Source: Liminaster sp964567855 (GTDB lineage Bacteria > Bacteroidota > Bacteroidia > Bacteroidales > UBA3663). Taken from it: a DNA stretch of 64,000 nucleotides. A model generated the notes under the pieces. It ran no database searches and had not been told where the DNA came from. It was given only the letters and a program-made list of their open reading frames with translations. Position 1 is the first letter of the stretch. Each line of letters opens with the position of its first letter. The translations under genes and the position numbers were made by a program. The DNA lies in the NCBI GenBank assembly GCA_964567855.1, contig CAZMOE010000001.1, positions 62,001 through 126,000 on the forward strand. Reading direction: 5' to 3'. Positions 38,011 to 45,650 of this stretch are shown here, piece after piece.

Positions 38011-38658
38011 TTATTGTGCGCCATTGAGTTTCTCCAGATCGGCAGCTATCGACTTCTCGAACTGCTCGTTTCTCCAGCGGCTTTTCAGCATCTCCTGGTC
38101 CGAAACCTGCTGTCCCACCTGCCTCTGTGCGGCATTCGTCAGCTCCTGCGCCAGCTGGGCGACGCTGCCCTGATATTCCGTGCAGACATAAACGTGATAC
38201 TGCCCGTCTTTCTGTTTGAAAAGGTCGGTTTTGATCACCACCACGTTCTTGACCACACCGGCGGCCACCTGCTGGGCGAACGCATCGGAGAGGAAACCCT
38301 GATCCTCGCCCCCCGACGACTCCGCACCGTTGCTGTGCGCCATCATCGTGCCGTTGGCTGCCTGCTTCGATGCCGTTTTCACTATCGCCTCTATCTTGCG
38401 GCGGAATGCGGCGCGGGCCTGTCCCTCGGCATAGGTTTTGGCGAACGACATGTTGAAGTTGCTTGCCTCTCCCCAATCGCGCAGAGCGGGCTTCTCTTCG
38501 GCCAGTTCCTGAGACTTTGTCATCTTGATGGCCACCTCGCCATTCTCCGGTGCCTGATTGGTGGCCACCACCGGCTTCTGAGATGAACAACTGCTTAAAA
38601 TCGCTGCGGCCGACACCATCGCGAGGGCGGCCAGACTGAAAAACTTTGATTTTTTCAT
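38011..38658 (-). CDS. LPP20-like lipoprotein
   Basis: A 215-aa predicted lipoprotein: leader MKKSKFFSLAALAMVSAAAILSSC with lipobox, then an LPP20-like domain (FAKTYAEGQARAAFRRKIEAI; YHVYVCTEYQGSVAQLAQEL). It lies 217 nt downstream of the retroelement template repeat, with a hairpin (GCAGAA/TTCTGC, 38778-38794) between, and is followed closely by the 626-aa LPP20-like protein. A shared envelope role with the PEGA-FGE target proteins is an inference from position only. Confidence 0.7.
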   Translation of the reverse strand: MKKSKFFSLAALAMVSAAAILSSCSSQKPVVATNQAPENGEVAIKMTKSQELAEEKPALRDWGEASNFNMSFAKTYAEGQARAAFRRKIEAIVKTASKQAANGTMMAHSNGAESSGGEDQGFLSDAFAQQVAAGVVKNVVVIKTDLFKQKDGQYHVYVCTEYQGSVAQLAQELTNAAQRQVGQQVSDQEMLKSRWRNEQFEKSIAADLEKLNGAQ

Positions 38659-38880
38659 AATGTAGATGTTTTTAGTGAATAAATAAAATAGGGTTATACA
38701 AAAAATTCAAAAGATAAGGGTACGCCTCTTTCAAACTAACATCTTTTACTATAGCCTACTAAAGGCAGGCACCCCGAGCAGAATCCCGTTCTGCCTATTC
38801 GCCGCTCCATGTCGAGCGGACGGGACTGCATTTCCTGTTCTTCCTTTTCAAAAGACACCCCCAAGGCAGGAAGAGCTAAA

Positions 38881-39005
38881 GAGCCAGGCGCAAGCCGAGG
38901 TTGTTGTTGCGGTTGCCAGGCGAATTGTTGTTGCGATTAGCAACGCGGCAGTTCCTCGCATTGTTGTTCCAGCTACCCCCACGGTTCACGCGGTTAGAAC
39001 CCGAA
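38881..39005 (-). repeat. DGR template repeat (TR)
   Basis: A 125-nt repeat ending one base before the RT stop codon complement (39006-39008) and matching target 1 at 40614-40738 (offset 1733). Read as a protein frame it spells an FGE C-terminus in which 14 codons are AAY (Asn): three NNN triplets plus single Asn. Asn codons let adenine mutagenesis reach most amino acids without creating stops. The last 20 nt on the coding strand (complement of 38881-38900) contain no adenine and are identical in TR and VR1, as expected for the IMH-like initiation segment. Confidence 0.96.
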
Positions 39006-40007
39006 TCATGGAAATGCGCCCTGTTCCTGATACACTTTCCGACGAAATGCGACACTATCGGCCTTATCGGCAAACGAATATAACGAGGCAAAGCGGGTAC
39101 GACAATCCGCCTCGCAGATCTTCCCCTGGGCAAATTGTTCCGATATAGAATAAAGTTTCCGTCGGAAACGGTGACGGCTGGCAGTTGAAAGATGCAAATA
39201 GTCAGGAAAAACGACATAGCCGAGAAAAGGAACGCCACAGCGTGTATAATTCATAACAGGATCATGAGATTCCAAAAGCAATGAATCCGACAAAAAAGCA
39301 TGATAACGCGTCACCGCTTCACCGAGAAAAGAGCGATCATTGAAAAAGAGCACCACATCATCCATATAACGAACCATAGCAGGAGCTTTGACAACCTCTT
39401 TCAAATAATGATCTGCAACACCTAAATAGTGATTGACAAAATATTGGCTGGTCAGATTTCCGATAGGCACGCCACGACCGGGGCGAGTGCTATACCCCTC
39501 TATCAACTGATGGAAATAGCCCAGCAACTGCCGGTCCTTGAAAAGAGAGCATAACAGCCCGAAAAGTTTTTCATGCGAAATGGAATCAAAACATTTACAG
39601 ACATCCAATTTTGCATACCACTTATACCGACGCGCATAACGGCGGGCACGGTCCAGCGCGCTATAGGTACCTTTGCCTAAACGGCTGGCATAGCTGTCGT
39701 AAATCTGATACCCATCAAATACCGGATGGCAAATCCGCATCATGGCATGCATGGCAACACGATCCCGGAACGGAGCGGCACAAATCAATCGTTTCTTACG
39801 ATCGAAAACCTCGAAACGCCGATACGCCCCAAACCGGTAAGAGTCTTCCCGTAGCTCCCGCCCCATACTCTCGATATTCTCATCGAGGTGGTGACGGAAA
39901 AGCTGCGCCTCGTACCGATCATTCTTCCCTCGCACAGCCCGCAAGAAAGCCTCATGCAGATTGTCAAAATGGGCAATCCGCTCCATCAAGAATCCCGCTC
40001 GTTTCAT
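39006..40007 (-). CDS. DGR reverse transcriptase
   Basis: A 333-aa RNA-templated DNA polymerase that copies the TR RNA with adenine-specific errors into the VR of its targets. RT motifs: motif A YAKLDVCKCFDSI (Asp135), the DGR-diagnostic IGNLTSQ (182-188; group II intron RTs have QGxxxSP), catalytic YMDD (214-217) and FLGYVV (261-266). It lacks maturase and endonuclease domains, as DGR RTs do. The start overlaps the HRDC gene by 44 nt; an internal ATG at 39986 is an alternative start. The TR begins immediately after the stop. Confidence 0.96.
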   Translation of the reverse strand: MKRAGFLMERIAHFDNLHEAFLRAVRGKNDRYEAQLFRHHLDENIESMGRELREDSYRFGAYRRFEVFDRKKRLICAAPFRDRVAMHAMMRICHPVFDGYQIYDSYASRLGKGTYSALDRARRYARRYKWYAKLDVCKCFDSISHEKLFGLLCSLFKDRQLLGYFHQLIEGYSTRPGRGVPIGNLTSQYFVNHYLGVADHYLKEVVKAPAMVRYMDDVVLFFNDRSFLGEAVTRYHAFLSDSLLLESHDPVMNYTRCGVPFLGYVVFPDYLHLSTASRHRFRRKLYSISEQFAQGKICEADCRTRFASLYSFADKADSVAFRRKVYQEQGAFP

Positions 40008-40455
40008 TTTGTATAGGTATTTCTTCCAAAAATTCAGAACCGTATTGTTGCGCCCGCTTTTCGCCTACGCCATCGATACTACCGATTTGTGCTATACTTA
40101 AAGCCTCCTTCTTGGCCATTTCAACAAGTTCATGATTCGTAAAGACGTGGTAAGCCTTAACTCCCTCGCGACGTGCAATCTTTAACCGGATATCCACATA
40201 GCGCCGATAACGCTCCAACTGCCCGGAAGTCAATTCTTTCTCCGGGTCAGTCTTGGAAGTATTGCTGCGGGTAGCCGGCGGAGCAGCAGAAACAGGATCA
40301 CCTTCCAGATAACTCACCAAAATCGCCCAAAAACTATCGGCAGCCATAAAATGCTGCTCAACTTTCAGCACTCTGTGACTACGCAGAAAACGGTTCAAAT
40401 CTGCTTCCTGCGCTCCATCGTCGCCTATGGAGAGAATAAACTTCTTGAATTGCAT
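39964..40455 (-). CDS. HRDC-domain DGR accessory protein
   Basis: A 163-aa protein. Residues about 72-150 match the HRDC fold of RecQ/RNase D (QLERYRRYVDIRLKIARREG, then AYHVFTNHELVEMAKKEALS and IGSIDGVGEKRAQQYGSEFL), a nucleic-acid-binding domain. It occupies the position usually held by the four-helix Avd protein between target and RT, and HRDC proteins are a recognised alternative DGR accessory class. It probably assists RT or TR-RNA handling (inference). Its stop lies 44 nt inside the RT frame, so translation is likely coupled. The first residues (MQFKK) repeat the start of target 1. Confidence 0.85.
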   Translation of the reverse strand: MQFKKFILSIGDDGAQEADLNRFLRSHRVLKVEQHFMAADSFWAILVSYLEGDPVSAAPPATRSNTSKTDPEKELTSGQLERYRRYVDIRLKIARREGVKAYHVFTNHELVEMAKKEALSIAQIGSIDGVGEKRAQQYGSEFLEEIPIQNETSGILDGADCPF

Positions 40456-40512
40456 ATTTCTCTGTTCTTTTTCGTCATTATCTCTTCACCCCGTTATCGC
40501 ACCGACCCTTTG

Positions 40513-40541
40513 CCGGCCTTGACGGCCGTCTGACAGGCCGG
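40513..40541. other. Hairpin/cruciform downstream of variable repeat 1
   Basis: CCGGCCT (40513-40519) pairs with AGGCCGG (40535-40541) around a loop containing the palindrome GACGGCCGTC (40521-40530). It lies about 71 nt beyond the 3' end of VR1. Hairpins downstream of VR stimulate retrohoming in studied DGRs, though they usually lie closer. A smaller one is at the same distance after VR2. Confidence 0.55.
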
Positions 40542-40608
40542 TGCGGCCACTGGGGTGGCAGTTACTTTTTGCGTTTTCCTATTTTCTTCTGTTTTGAAAA
40601 GGAGAGAA

Positions 40609-42849
40609 CTAAAGAGCCAGGCGCAAGCCGAGGAGGCTGCCGCGGTTGCCAGGCGAACTGATGATGCGATCAGCAACGCGGCAGCTCCCCGCATCGCTGA
40701 ACCAGCAACCCCCACGGAGCACGCGGTAAGAACCCGAAGAAGGCCCCTGGGGATTCGTCTGTGCAGAGCCACTATAACTGCCTTTCCAATCAGAACACCA
40801 TTCCCAAACGTTACCGCTCATATCATACAAGCCGAGCTCGTTAGCCCGCCTCGTGCCGACAGCATGGGTCTTGCTGCCGGAGTTACCTCCATACCAGGCA
40901 ACCTCTTCTAAATTGTTACTACCTGCATACTGGTACCCTTTACTCTTTCCTCCGCCGCGGGCGGCATATTCCCACTCCGCTTCGGTAGGCAAACGGAATT
41001 TTTGACCTGTCAGTTTGTTCAGTTTGCGGATAAAGGTCTGGCAGTCGTCCCAAGATACATTCTCGACAGGCAGATCCGCCCCCTTGAACCAGGATGGATT
41101 CTTCCCCATCACCGCTTCCCACAAAGCCTGAGTTACCTCCGTCTGCCCAATATAATAAGAGGTGAGCGTGACACTATGAACCGGTTTCTCGTCGCTATCC
41201 GGATTCTGCTGTTCCGCAGTAGCACCCATCCGGAAAGTGCCGCCCGCCACTGGCACCATTGTAAAGCTCACCCCCTTGACCGTAAAGGTTCGCTTAGAAC
41301 CCTCTTTTTCGGTCATGGCGAACTTGAACGCGCGGGCGGCATCCGTCACCGTGATGTTTTCGGTGAAATCGTTATATCCTTCGGCACGAAGTAGCACCTG
41401 ATGGGTGCCGTAGCCCAATTGGCGGACTGCGGAAACCGTCCCCAGGGCGGTGCCGTCGACCCAGATCTCGGCCTGCGGAGCATTGCAATTGAGCGTCACC
41501 GTCGTGAGGTTGCTGAGGCCCCCCTCCACCATGGCCGTCTGCCCCTCGGCAACGGAAACCGTGGTCTTGTAGTCGCCATGATTCGCCTTGCGGACGGTGA
41601 CCGTGTGCTCGCCGATGATCACCTGGGGCAGGAACAAAGGGGTTTGCCCCACGGCAACGCCATCCAAAAGGACGTCGGAGAGGCCAGGAGTCGTGGCGAT
41701 TTTCAAACTGCCGTAGATAGGAACAGGCGCGGGCAAGGAGATGGTCTGCTGCCGCTGTACGGCAGTAATGGTGCGCGTGGTACTGGCGGCACGGTGGTTT
41801 TCGCGGCGGGTCTCGAAACGGTATTCACCAGACTGAAGTGGCCCCGTCCAGCTGCCTGAGCCTTTGCGCTCGCCGTTGACCCAGATTTCAGCGGCGGCAT
41901 CGGTGGTGAGGGTCACGGTGGCAAAGTCGGCAGTCAACGAGGGAGAGAGACGCAATGTTTCATTGTCGGAAACGGTGACCGTCTGCTCGAAAGACTTATA
42001 CAGCGGCTTGACGACCTTGACATTATGCGGTCCGCTGGCCAGCCGGTCGCTTTTGGCGGGTGCCTGCCCCACCAATTTATTGTCGATATAAACGTATGCG
42101 CCGGAAAGGTCGCCGGAACCCGGCACCTCCACCCAGCCGAAAGCGGGGCGCAGGGTGACAGTGACCTCCGTCTTTTTGGCGGGGTCATTGACGGTAGCGC
42201 GACCGGCCTCGGGATGATAGTCCTGCGCCTGCACGCGGTAGTTATAGGTGCCGAAAGGGACGAACTTGCTGGCCGTGCCGTCGGCAACGGGCCACACCTC
42301 TTCTTCCACCTCGACCACGGCATGGGCGGGATCGACCTGAAAAACGAGATACTGCTGGGTCACCGCATTATGTACGACCGTCTGCACGGTGCCGGTGGTG
42401 AGCTTCAACAGATAGGTGCGCGCCTTAACGACGGAAAGCCCCAGGTCATAGTCGCGGATCGCGCCGAGCTGCGAATGAAATATCGAGATACGGCTGGTGC
42501 GGGCGGGGACATAGACCCAGATTTCCCCGGGCTGCTGCACCGTTTTCACCACGCCGAGCGAACCGGTATCGAACGTGAAACCCGTCTGCGTGGTCTCGAC
42601 CTTGATGAGGGCGCACTTTTCGCCGTTCTGGTCAAGAACGATAGTGCCCTCCACGTTGGCGGTCATGTCATTTTCCAGCAGGCGAAAGGCGCTGACGGCG
42701 ATGTTCTGGGCCGACGTCGGAAAAAGAAAGGTACAACAAAGAAGCACAACGGCCGACAGGCGAAAGGGCAAAGCGCTTCGCCATGAGAAGAAAGCCGCTG
42801 CAAACGTGTGTCGCGCAGTGATGTACATGAGAACCTTTTTAAATTGCAT
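40609..42849 (-). CDS. DGR target protein 1: PEGA repeats plus variable FGE-sulfatase (C-type-lectin-fold) domain
   Basis: A 746-aa secreted protein with a hydrophobic signal region near residues 28-47 (LSAVVLLCCTFLFPTSAQ). Five PEGA-like beta-sandwich repeats lie at about 166-233, 237-305, 308-372, 377-445 and 448-512 (for example VYIDNKLVG, IWVNGERKG, VLLDGVAVGQTPL, IWVDGTALG). An FGE-sulfatase domain at about 523-746 follows (MVPVAGGTFRMGAT; PTEAEWEYAARGG; YDMSGNVWEWCSDW). The final 41 residues are the variable repeat. The formylglycine-generating active-site arrangement is not intact, so the domain is probably a ligand-binding scaffold. PEGA repeats suggest a stalk at the cell surface. 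Confidence 0.95.
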   Translation of the reverse strand: MQFKKVLMYITARHTFAAAFFSWRSALPFRLSAVVLLCCTFLFPTSAQNIAVSAFRLLENDMTANVEGTIVLDQNGEKCALIKVETTQTGFTFDTGSLGVVKTVQQPGEIWVYVPARTSRISIFHSQLGAIRDYDLGLSVVKARTYLLKLTTGTVQTVVHNAVTQQYLVFQVDPAHAVVEVEEEVWPVADGTASKFVPFGTYNYRVQAQDYHPEAGRATVNDPAKKTEVTVTLRPAFGWVEVPGSGDLSGAYVYIDNKLVGQAPAKSDRLASGPHNVKVVKPLYKSFEQTVTVSDNETLRLSPSLTADFATVTLTTDAAAEIWVNGERKGSGSWTGPLQSGEYRFETRRENHRAASTTRTITAVQRQQTISLPAPVPIYGSLKIATTPGLSDVLLDGVAVGQTPLFLPQVIIGEHTVTVRKANHGDYKTTVSVAEGQTAMVEGGLSNLTTVTLNCNAPQAEIWVDGTALGTVSAVRQLGYGTHQVLLRAEGYNDFTENITVTDAARAFKFAMTEKEGSKRTFTVKGVSFTMVPVAGGTFRMGATAEQQNPDSDEKPVHSVTLTSYYIGQTEVTQALWEAVMGKNPSWFKGADLPVENVSWDDCQTFIRKLNKLTGQKFRLPTEAEWEYAARGGGKSKGYQYAGSNNLEEVAWYGGNSGSKTHAVGTRRANELGLYDMSGNVWEWCSDWKGSYSGSAQTNPQGPSSGSYRVLRGGCWFSDAGSCRVADRIISSPGNRGSLLGLRLAL
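40614..40738 (-). repeat. DGR variable repeat 1 (VR1)
   Basis: Aligns without gaps to TR 38881-39005. Of 125 positions 19 differ, and all 19 are adenines in the TR coding strand (19 of 30 A; 0 of 95 other bases). Thirteen of 14 TR Asn codons are changed, plus one AGC-to-TGC (S to C) and one AGG-to-GGG (R to G). The 3' A-free 20 nt are identical. Confidence 0.96.
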
Positions 42850-42922
42850 GTTTTCCTATCTATTTTTATCGTTATCCTTTCTTCCAGTGGTTGCCCTGAC
42901 TTTATGCAGGCTTCGACCGCTG

Positions 42923-42936
42923 TCCGGTAAACCGGA
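42923..42936. other. Hairpin downstream of variable repeat 2
   Basis: TCCGGT (42923-42928), AA, ACCGGA (42931-42936). It sits about 70 nt beyond the VR2 end, the same distance as the hairpin after VR1. The surrounding 153-nt spacer is homologous to 40456-40608. Confidence 0.5.
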
Positions 42937-43002
42937 ACACTCTTTAGGGTAATAGTTACTTTTTGCTTTCTTCTGTTTTCCGTTATTGTGAAGAGATCAG
43001 GA

Positions 43003-45231
43003 CTAAAACACCAGGCGCAGACCGAGGGCGTAGTTGCGGTAGCCGGGCGCGTACCCATTGCGATTAGCAACACGGCAATACCACACCAGGCTGCTCCAGC
43101 ACCCTCCACGGACTACGCGGAAGGAACCCGAAGAAGGCCCCTGGGGATTCGTCTGTGCAGAGCTGCTGTAACTTCCATACCAATCCTGACACCATTCCCA
43201 AACGTTACCGCTCATGTCATACAAACCGAATTCATTGGCCCGCTTCGTACCGACGGCATGTGTCTTGTTGTCGGAGTTACCGTCATACCAGGCCGCAGTT
43301 TCTAAATTGTTGCTACCGGCATACTCATGCCTTTTGCTCTTTCCTCCACCGCTGGCAGCATATTCCCACTCCGCCTCGGTCGGTAAACGGAAGGACTGCC
43401 CTGTCAACACGTTCAGTTTGCGGATAAAGGTCTGGCAGTCGTCCCAAGATACCTGCTCGACAGGCAGATCGGCACCCTTGAAACGGGATGGATTTTCCCC
43501 CATCACTGCTTCCCACAAAGCCTGGGTCACCTCCGTCTGCCCGATATAATAAGAGGTGAGCGTGACGCTATGAACCGGTTTCTCGCGGTCATTCGGATTC
43601 TGCTGCTCCGCAGTAGCACCCATCCTAAAAGTACCGCCCGCCACCGGCACCATTGTAAAGCTCACCCCCTTGACCGTAAAGGTTCGCTTGGAACCCTCTT
43701 TCCCGGTCATGGCGAACTTAAACGTGCGGGCGGCATCCGTCACCGTGATGTTTTCGGTGAAATCGTTATATCCTTCGGCACGAAGCAGCACCTCATGGGT
43801 GCCGTAGCCCAATTGGCGGACCGTGGAAACCGTCCCCAAAGCGATGCCATCGACCCAGATCTCGGCTTGCGGAGCATTGCAGTCGAGCGTCACCGTCGTA
43901 AGGTTGCTGAGCGACCCCTCCACCATGGCCGCCTGCCCCTCGGTAACGGAAACCGTGGTCTTGTAGTCACCGTGATTCGCCTTGCGGACAGTGACCGTAT
44001 GCTCGCCGATAAGCACCTGAGGCAGCAACAAAGGGGTTTGCCCCACGGCGACGCCATCCAAAAGGACGTCGGAGAAATCTGGGGTCGTAGCGATATTCAA
44101 ACTGCCGTAGATAGGATCAGGAGCGGATAGTGAAATGGTTTGCTGCCGCTGTGCGGCAGTGATGGTGCGCGTGGTACTGGCAGTACGGTGGTTTTCGCGA
44201 CGGGTCTCGAAACGGTATTCGCCCGACTGAAGCGGCCCCGTCCAGCTGCCCGTGCCTTTGCGCTCGCCGTTGACCCAGATTTCGGCAGCGGCATCGGTGG
44301 AGAGGGTCACAGTAGAAAAGTCGGCGGTCAGCGAGGGAGAGAGACGTAGCGTCTCGTTGTCGGAAACAGTGACCGTCTGCCCGAAAGGTTTATACAGCGG
44401 CTTGACGACCTTGACATTATGCGGTCCGCTGGCCAGCCGGTCGCTTTTGACAGGAACCTGCCCCACCAGCTGGTTATCTATATAGACGTCGGCACCAGCG
44501 AGGTCGCCGGAACCGGGCACCTCCACCCAGCCGAAAGCGGGGCGCAGGGTGACGGTGACCTCCGTCTTTTTGGCGGGATCATTAACGATAGCACGGCCGG
44601 CCTCGGGATGATAGTCTTTTGCCTGCACACGATAGTTATAGGTGCCGAAAGGGACGAATTTGCTGGCCATACCGTCGGCAACGGGCCACATCTCCTCTTC
44701 CACCTCGACCACGGCATGGGCGGGGTCGACCTGAAAAACGAGATACTGCTGGGTCACCGCATTATGTACTACCGTCTGCACAGTGCCGGTGGTGAGCTTC
44801 AGCAGATAGGTGCGCGCCTTGCGGACGGAAAGTCCCAGGTCATAGTCGGGAATCTTACCGAGCTGCGGATGAGAAATGGAGATGCGACTGGTGCGGTCAG
44901 GGACATAGACCCAGATTTCGCCCGGCTTCTGCAGCGTTTTTTCTACACCGAGCGAGCCGGTATCGAACGTGAAACCCGTCTGCGTGGTCTCGACCTTGAT
45001 GAGGGCGCACTTCTCGCCGTTCTGGTCAAGAACGATAGTGCCCTCCACGTTGGCCGTCATATCGTTTTCCAACAGGCGGAAATCGCTGACGGCGATGTTC
45101 TGGGCCACCGTCGGGAAAAGAAAGGCACAACAAAGAAATGCAATAGGAAACAAACGGAAAATAAAAGATCCTCGCCAAGAAAAGGGAGCAATCGCAAGCG
45201 CGCGTAGAGCAGAAACAAACATATCGAACAA
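43003..45231 (-). CDS. DGR target protein 2: PEGA repeats plus variable FGE-sulfatase domain
   Basis: A 742-aa paralog of the downstream target 1 with the same architecture: signal region (FPIAFLCCAFLFPTVAQ), five PEGA-like repeats (for example VYIDNQLVG, IWVNGERKG, VLLDGVAVG) and a C-terminal FGE domain (VAGGTFRMGATAEQQNP; PTEAEWEYA; SGNVWEWCQDW). The two proteins are near-identical through the PEGA region and differ in the first 45 residues and the last 41. The C-terminal end (GLRLVF) departs from the LAL ending shared by TR and target 1. It is first in the DGR transcript, after a structured leader. Confidence 0.94.
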   Translation of the reverse strand: MFDMFVSALRALAIAPFSWRGSFIFRLFPIAFLCCAFLFPTVAQNIAVSDFRLLENDMTANVEGTIVLDQNGEKCALIKVETTQTGFTFDTGSLGVEKTLQKPGEIWVYVPDRTSRISISHPQLGKIPDYDLGLSVRKARTYLLKLTTGTVQTVVHNAVTQQYLVFQVDPAHAVVEVEEEMWPVADGMASKFVPFGTYNYRVQAKDYHPEAGRAIVNDPAKKTEVTVTLRPAFGWVEVPGSGDLAGADVYIDNQLVGQVPVKSDRLASGPHNVKVVKPLYKPFGQTVTVSDNETLRLSPSLTADFSTVTLSTDAAAEIWVNGERKGTGSWTGPLQSGEYRFETRRENHRTASTTRTITAAQRQQTISLSAPDPIYGSLNIATTPDFSDVLLDGVAVGQTPLLLPQVLIGEHTVTVRKANHGDYKTTVSVTEGQAAMVEGSLSNLTTVTLDCNAPQAEIWVDGIALGTVSTVRQLGYGTHEVLLRAEGYNDFTENITVTDAARTFKFAMTGKEGSKRTFTVKGVSFTMVPVAGGTFRMGATAEQQNPNDREKPVHSVTLTSYYIGQTEVTQALWEAVMGENPSRFKGADLPVEQVSWDDCQTFIRKLNVLTGQSFRLPTEAEWEYAASGGGKSKRHEYAGSNNLETAAWYDGNSDNKTHAVGTKRANEFGLYDMSGNVWEWCQDWYGSYSSSAQTNPQGPSSGSFRVVRGGCWSSLVWYCRVANRNGYAPGYRNYALGLRLVF
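43008..43132 (-). repeat. DGR variable repeat 2 (VR2), diverged
   Basis: Aligns without gaps to TR 38881-39005. 18 of 30 TR adenine sites differ, but so do 18 of 95 non-adenine sites, including five in the 20-nt A-free 3' segment. Adenine sites are still strongly over-represented, so VR2 was diversified, but not recently by this exact TR. Confidence 0.8.
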
Positions 45232-45295
45232 TCTTTGCGCCTATAGCCCCCCGGATTCGGCATGAGAAACTCTGTTTTAGAATAAGCCATATATA

Positions 45296-45605
45296 AAAAG
45301 AAAAGCGGGGGTCTGCTCTCGCTGCCCGTCCCGCTACTCAAGGCCTTCGCATTGCCCTACTCATAGAACGAGCAACGTCGAAGCCCCACGCCGAATATGT
45401 AACCTAAGGCAAACACGACTGTCTTATACAAACAATCATGCTGCCGGGATGTTTACATACCCCCGGAGCATCTACCGTTGCTTTGTCCTTGATGAGTGAA
45501 GTTGCGAAGTTCAGAGTAGCCAAAGACAAAGCGTCAAGTAAACGCTTTCTTAATATATGTACCCCCGCCGCCCGTCCCCACGACGGGGACCTTCGGCGTA
45601 AAGGC
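45296..45605 (-). ncRNA. Candidate structured leader RNA or attenuator upstream of the DGR targets
   Basis: About 300 nt with no supported reading frame but several nested stems, read on the minus strand. A 5' hairpin pairs CGCCG...CGGCG with inner GTCCCC/GGGGAC (45566-45598). A long-range GCTTTGTC/GACAAAGC pair follows. A third hairpin is ATGCT-CCGGG with CCCGG-C-AGCAT. A final AGCGGG/CCCGCT stem (45304-45335) is followed by TTTTCTTTTT, which looks like an intrinsic terminator 65 nt before target 2. It may be an independent small RNA or a transcription attenuator for the DGR operon. No known riboswitch class recognised. Confidence 0.5.
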
Positions 45606-45626
45606 GCTGCAAAAATACAAAAAAAT

Positions 45627-45650
45627 ATGAATACGCAGAAGCATATTCAT
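45627..45650 (-). terminator. Intrinsic terminator after small ORF
   Basis: On the minus strand ATGAATATGC pairs with GCGTATTCAT (one G-U) around TTCT, then ATTTTTTTGTATTTTT. It isolates the upstream small ORF from the DGR leader. Confidence 0.7.

Larger units (their letters stand above)
38876..45231 (-). mobile_element. Diversity-generating retroelement (DGR)
   Basis: Complete DGR cassette on the minus strand. In transcription order: target 2 (45231-43003), target 1 (42849-40609), HRDC-domain accessory protein (40455-39964), reverse transcriptase (40007-39006) and template repeat (39005-38881). The template and target-1 variable repeat differ only at template-strand adenines, the defining signature of RT-mediated mutagenic retrohoming. 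DGRs do not transpose as units; they rewrite the 3' end of the target gene. No integrase, phage or conjugation genes are adjacent, so the element is apparently chromosomal. Confidence 0.95.

Noticed and set aside
38876..39238. 120-aa minus-strand ORF ending in an Asn-rich FGE-like tail
   Set aside because: Its first two thirds are an alternative frame of the RT gene and its tail is the template repeat; it has no gene-like start of its own. It is best read as the TR, not a protein.
40609..45231. Target proteins as true sulfatase-activating (formylglycine-generating) enzymes
   Set aside because: The C-terminal domain is the FGE fold, but the active-site region coincides with the variable repeat and lacks the paired Cys arrangement, so a ligand-binding C-type-lectin-like role is more likely.
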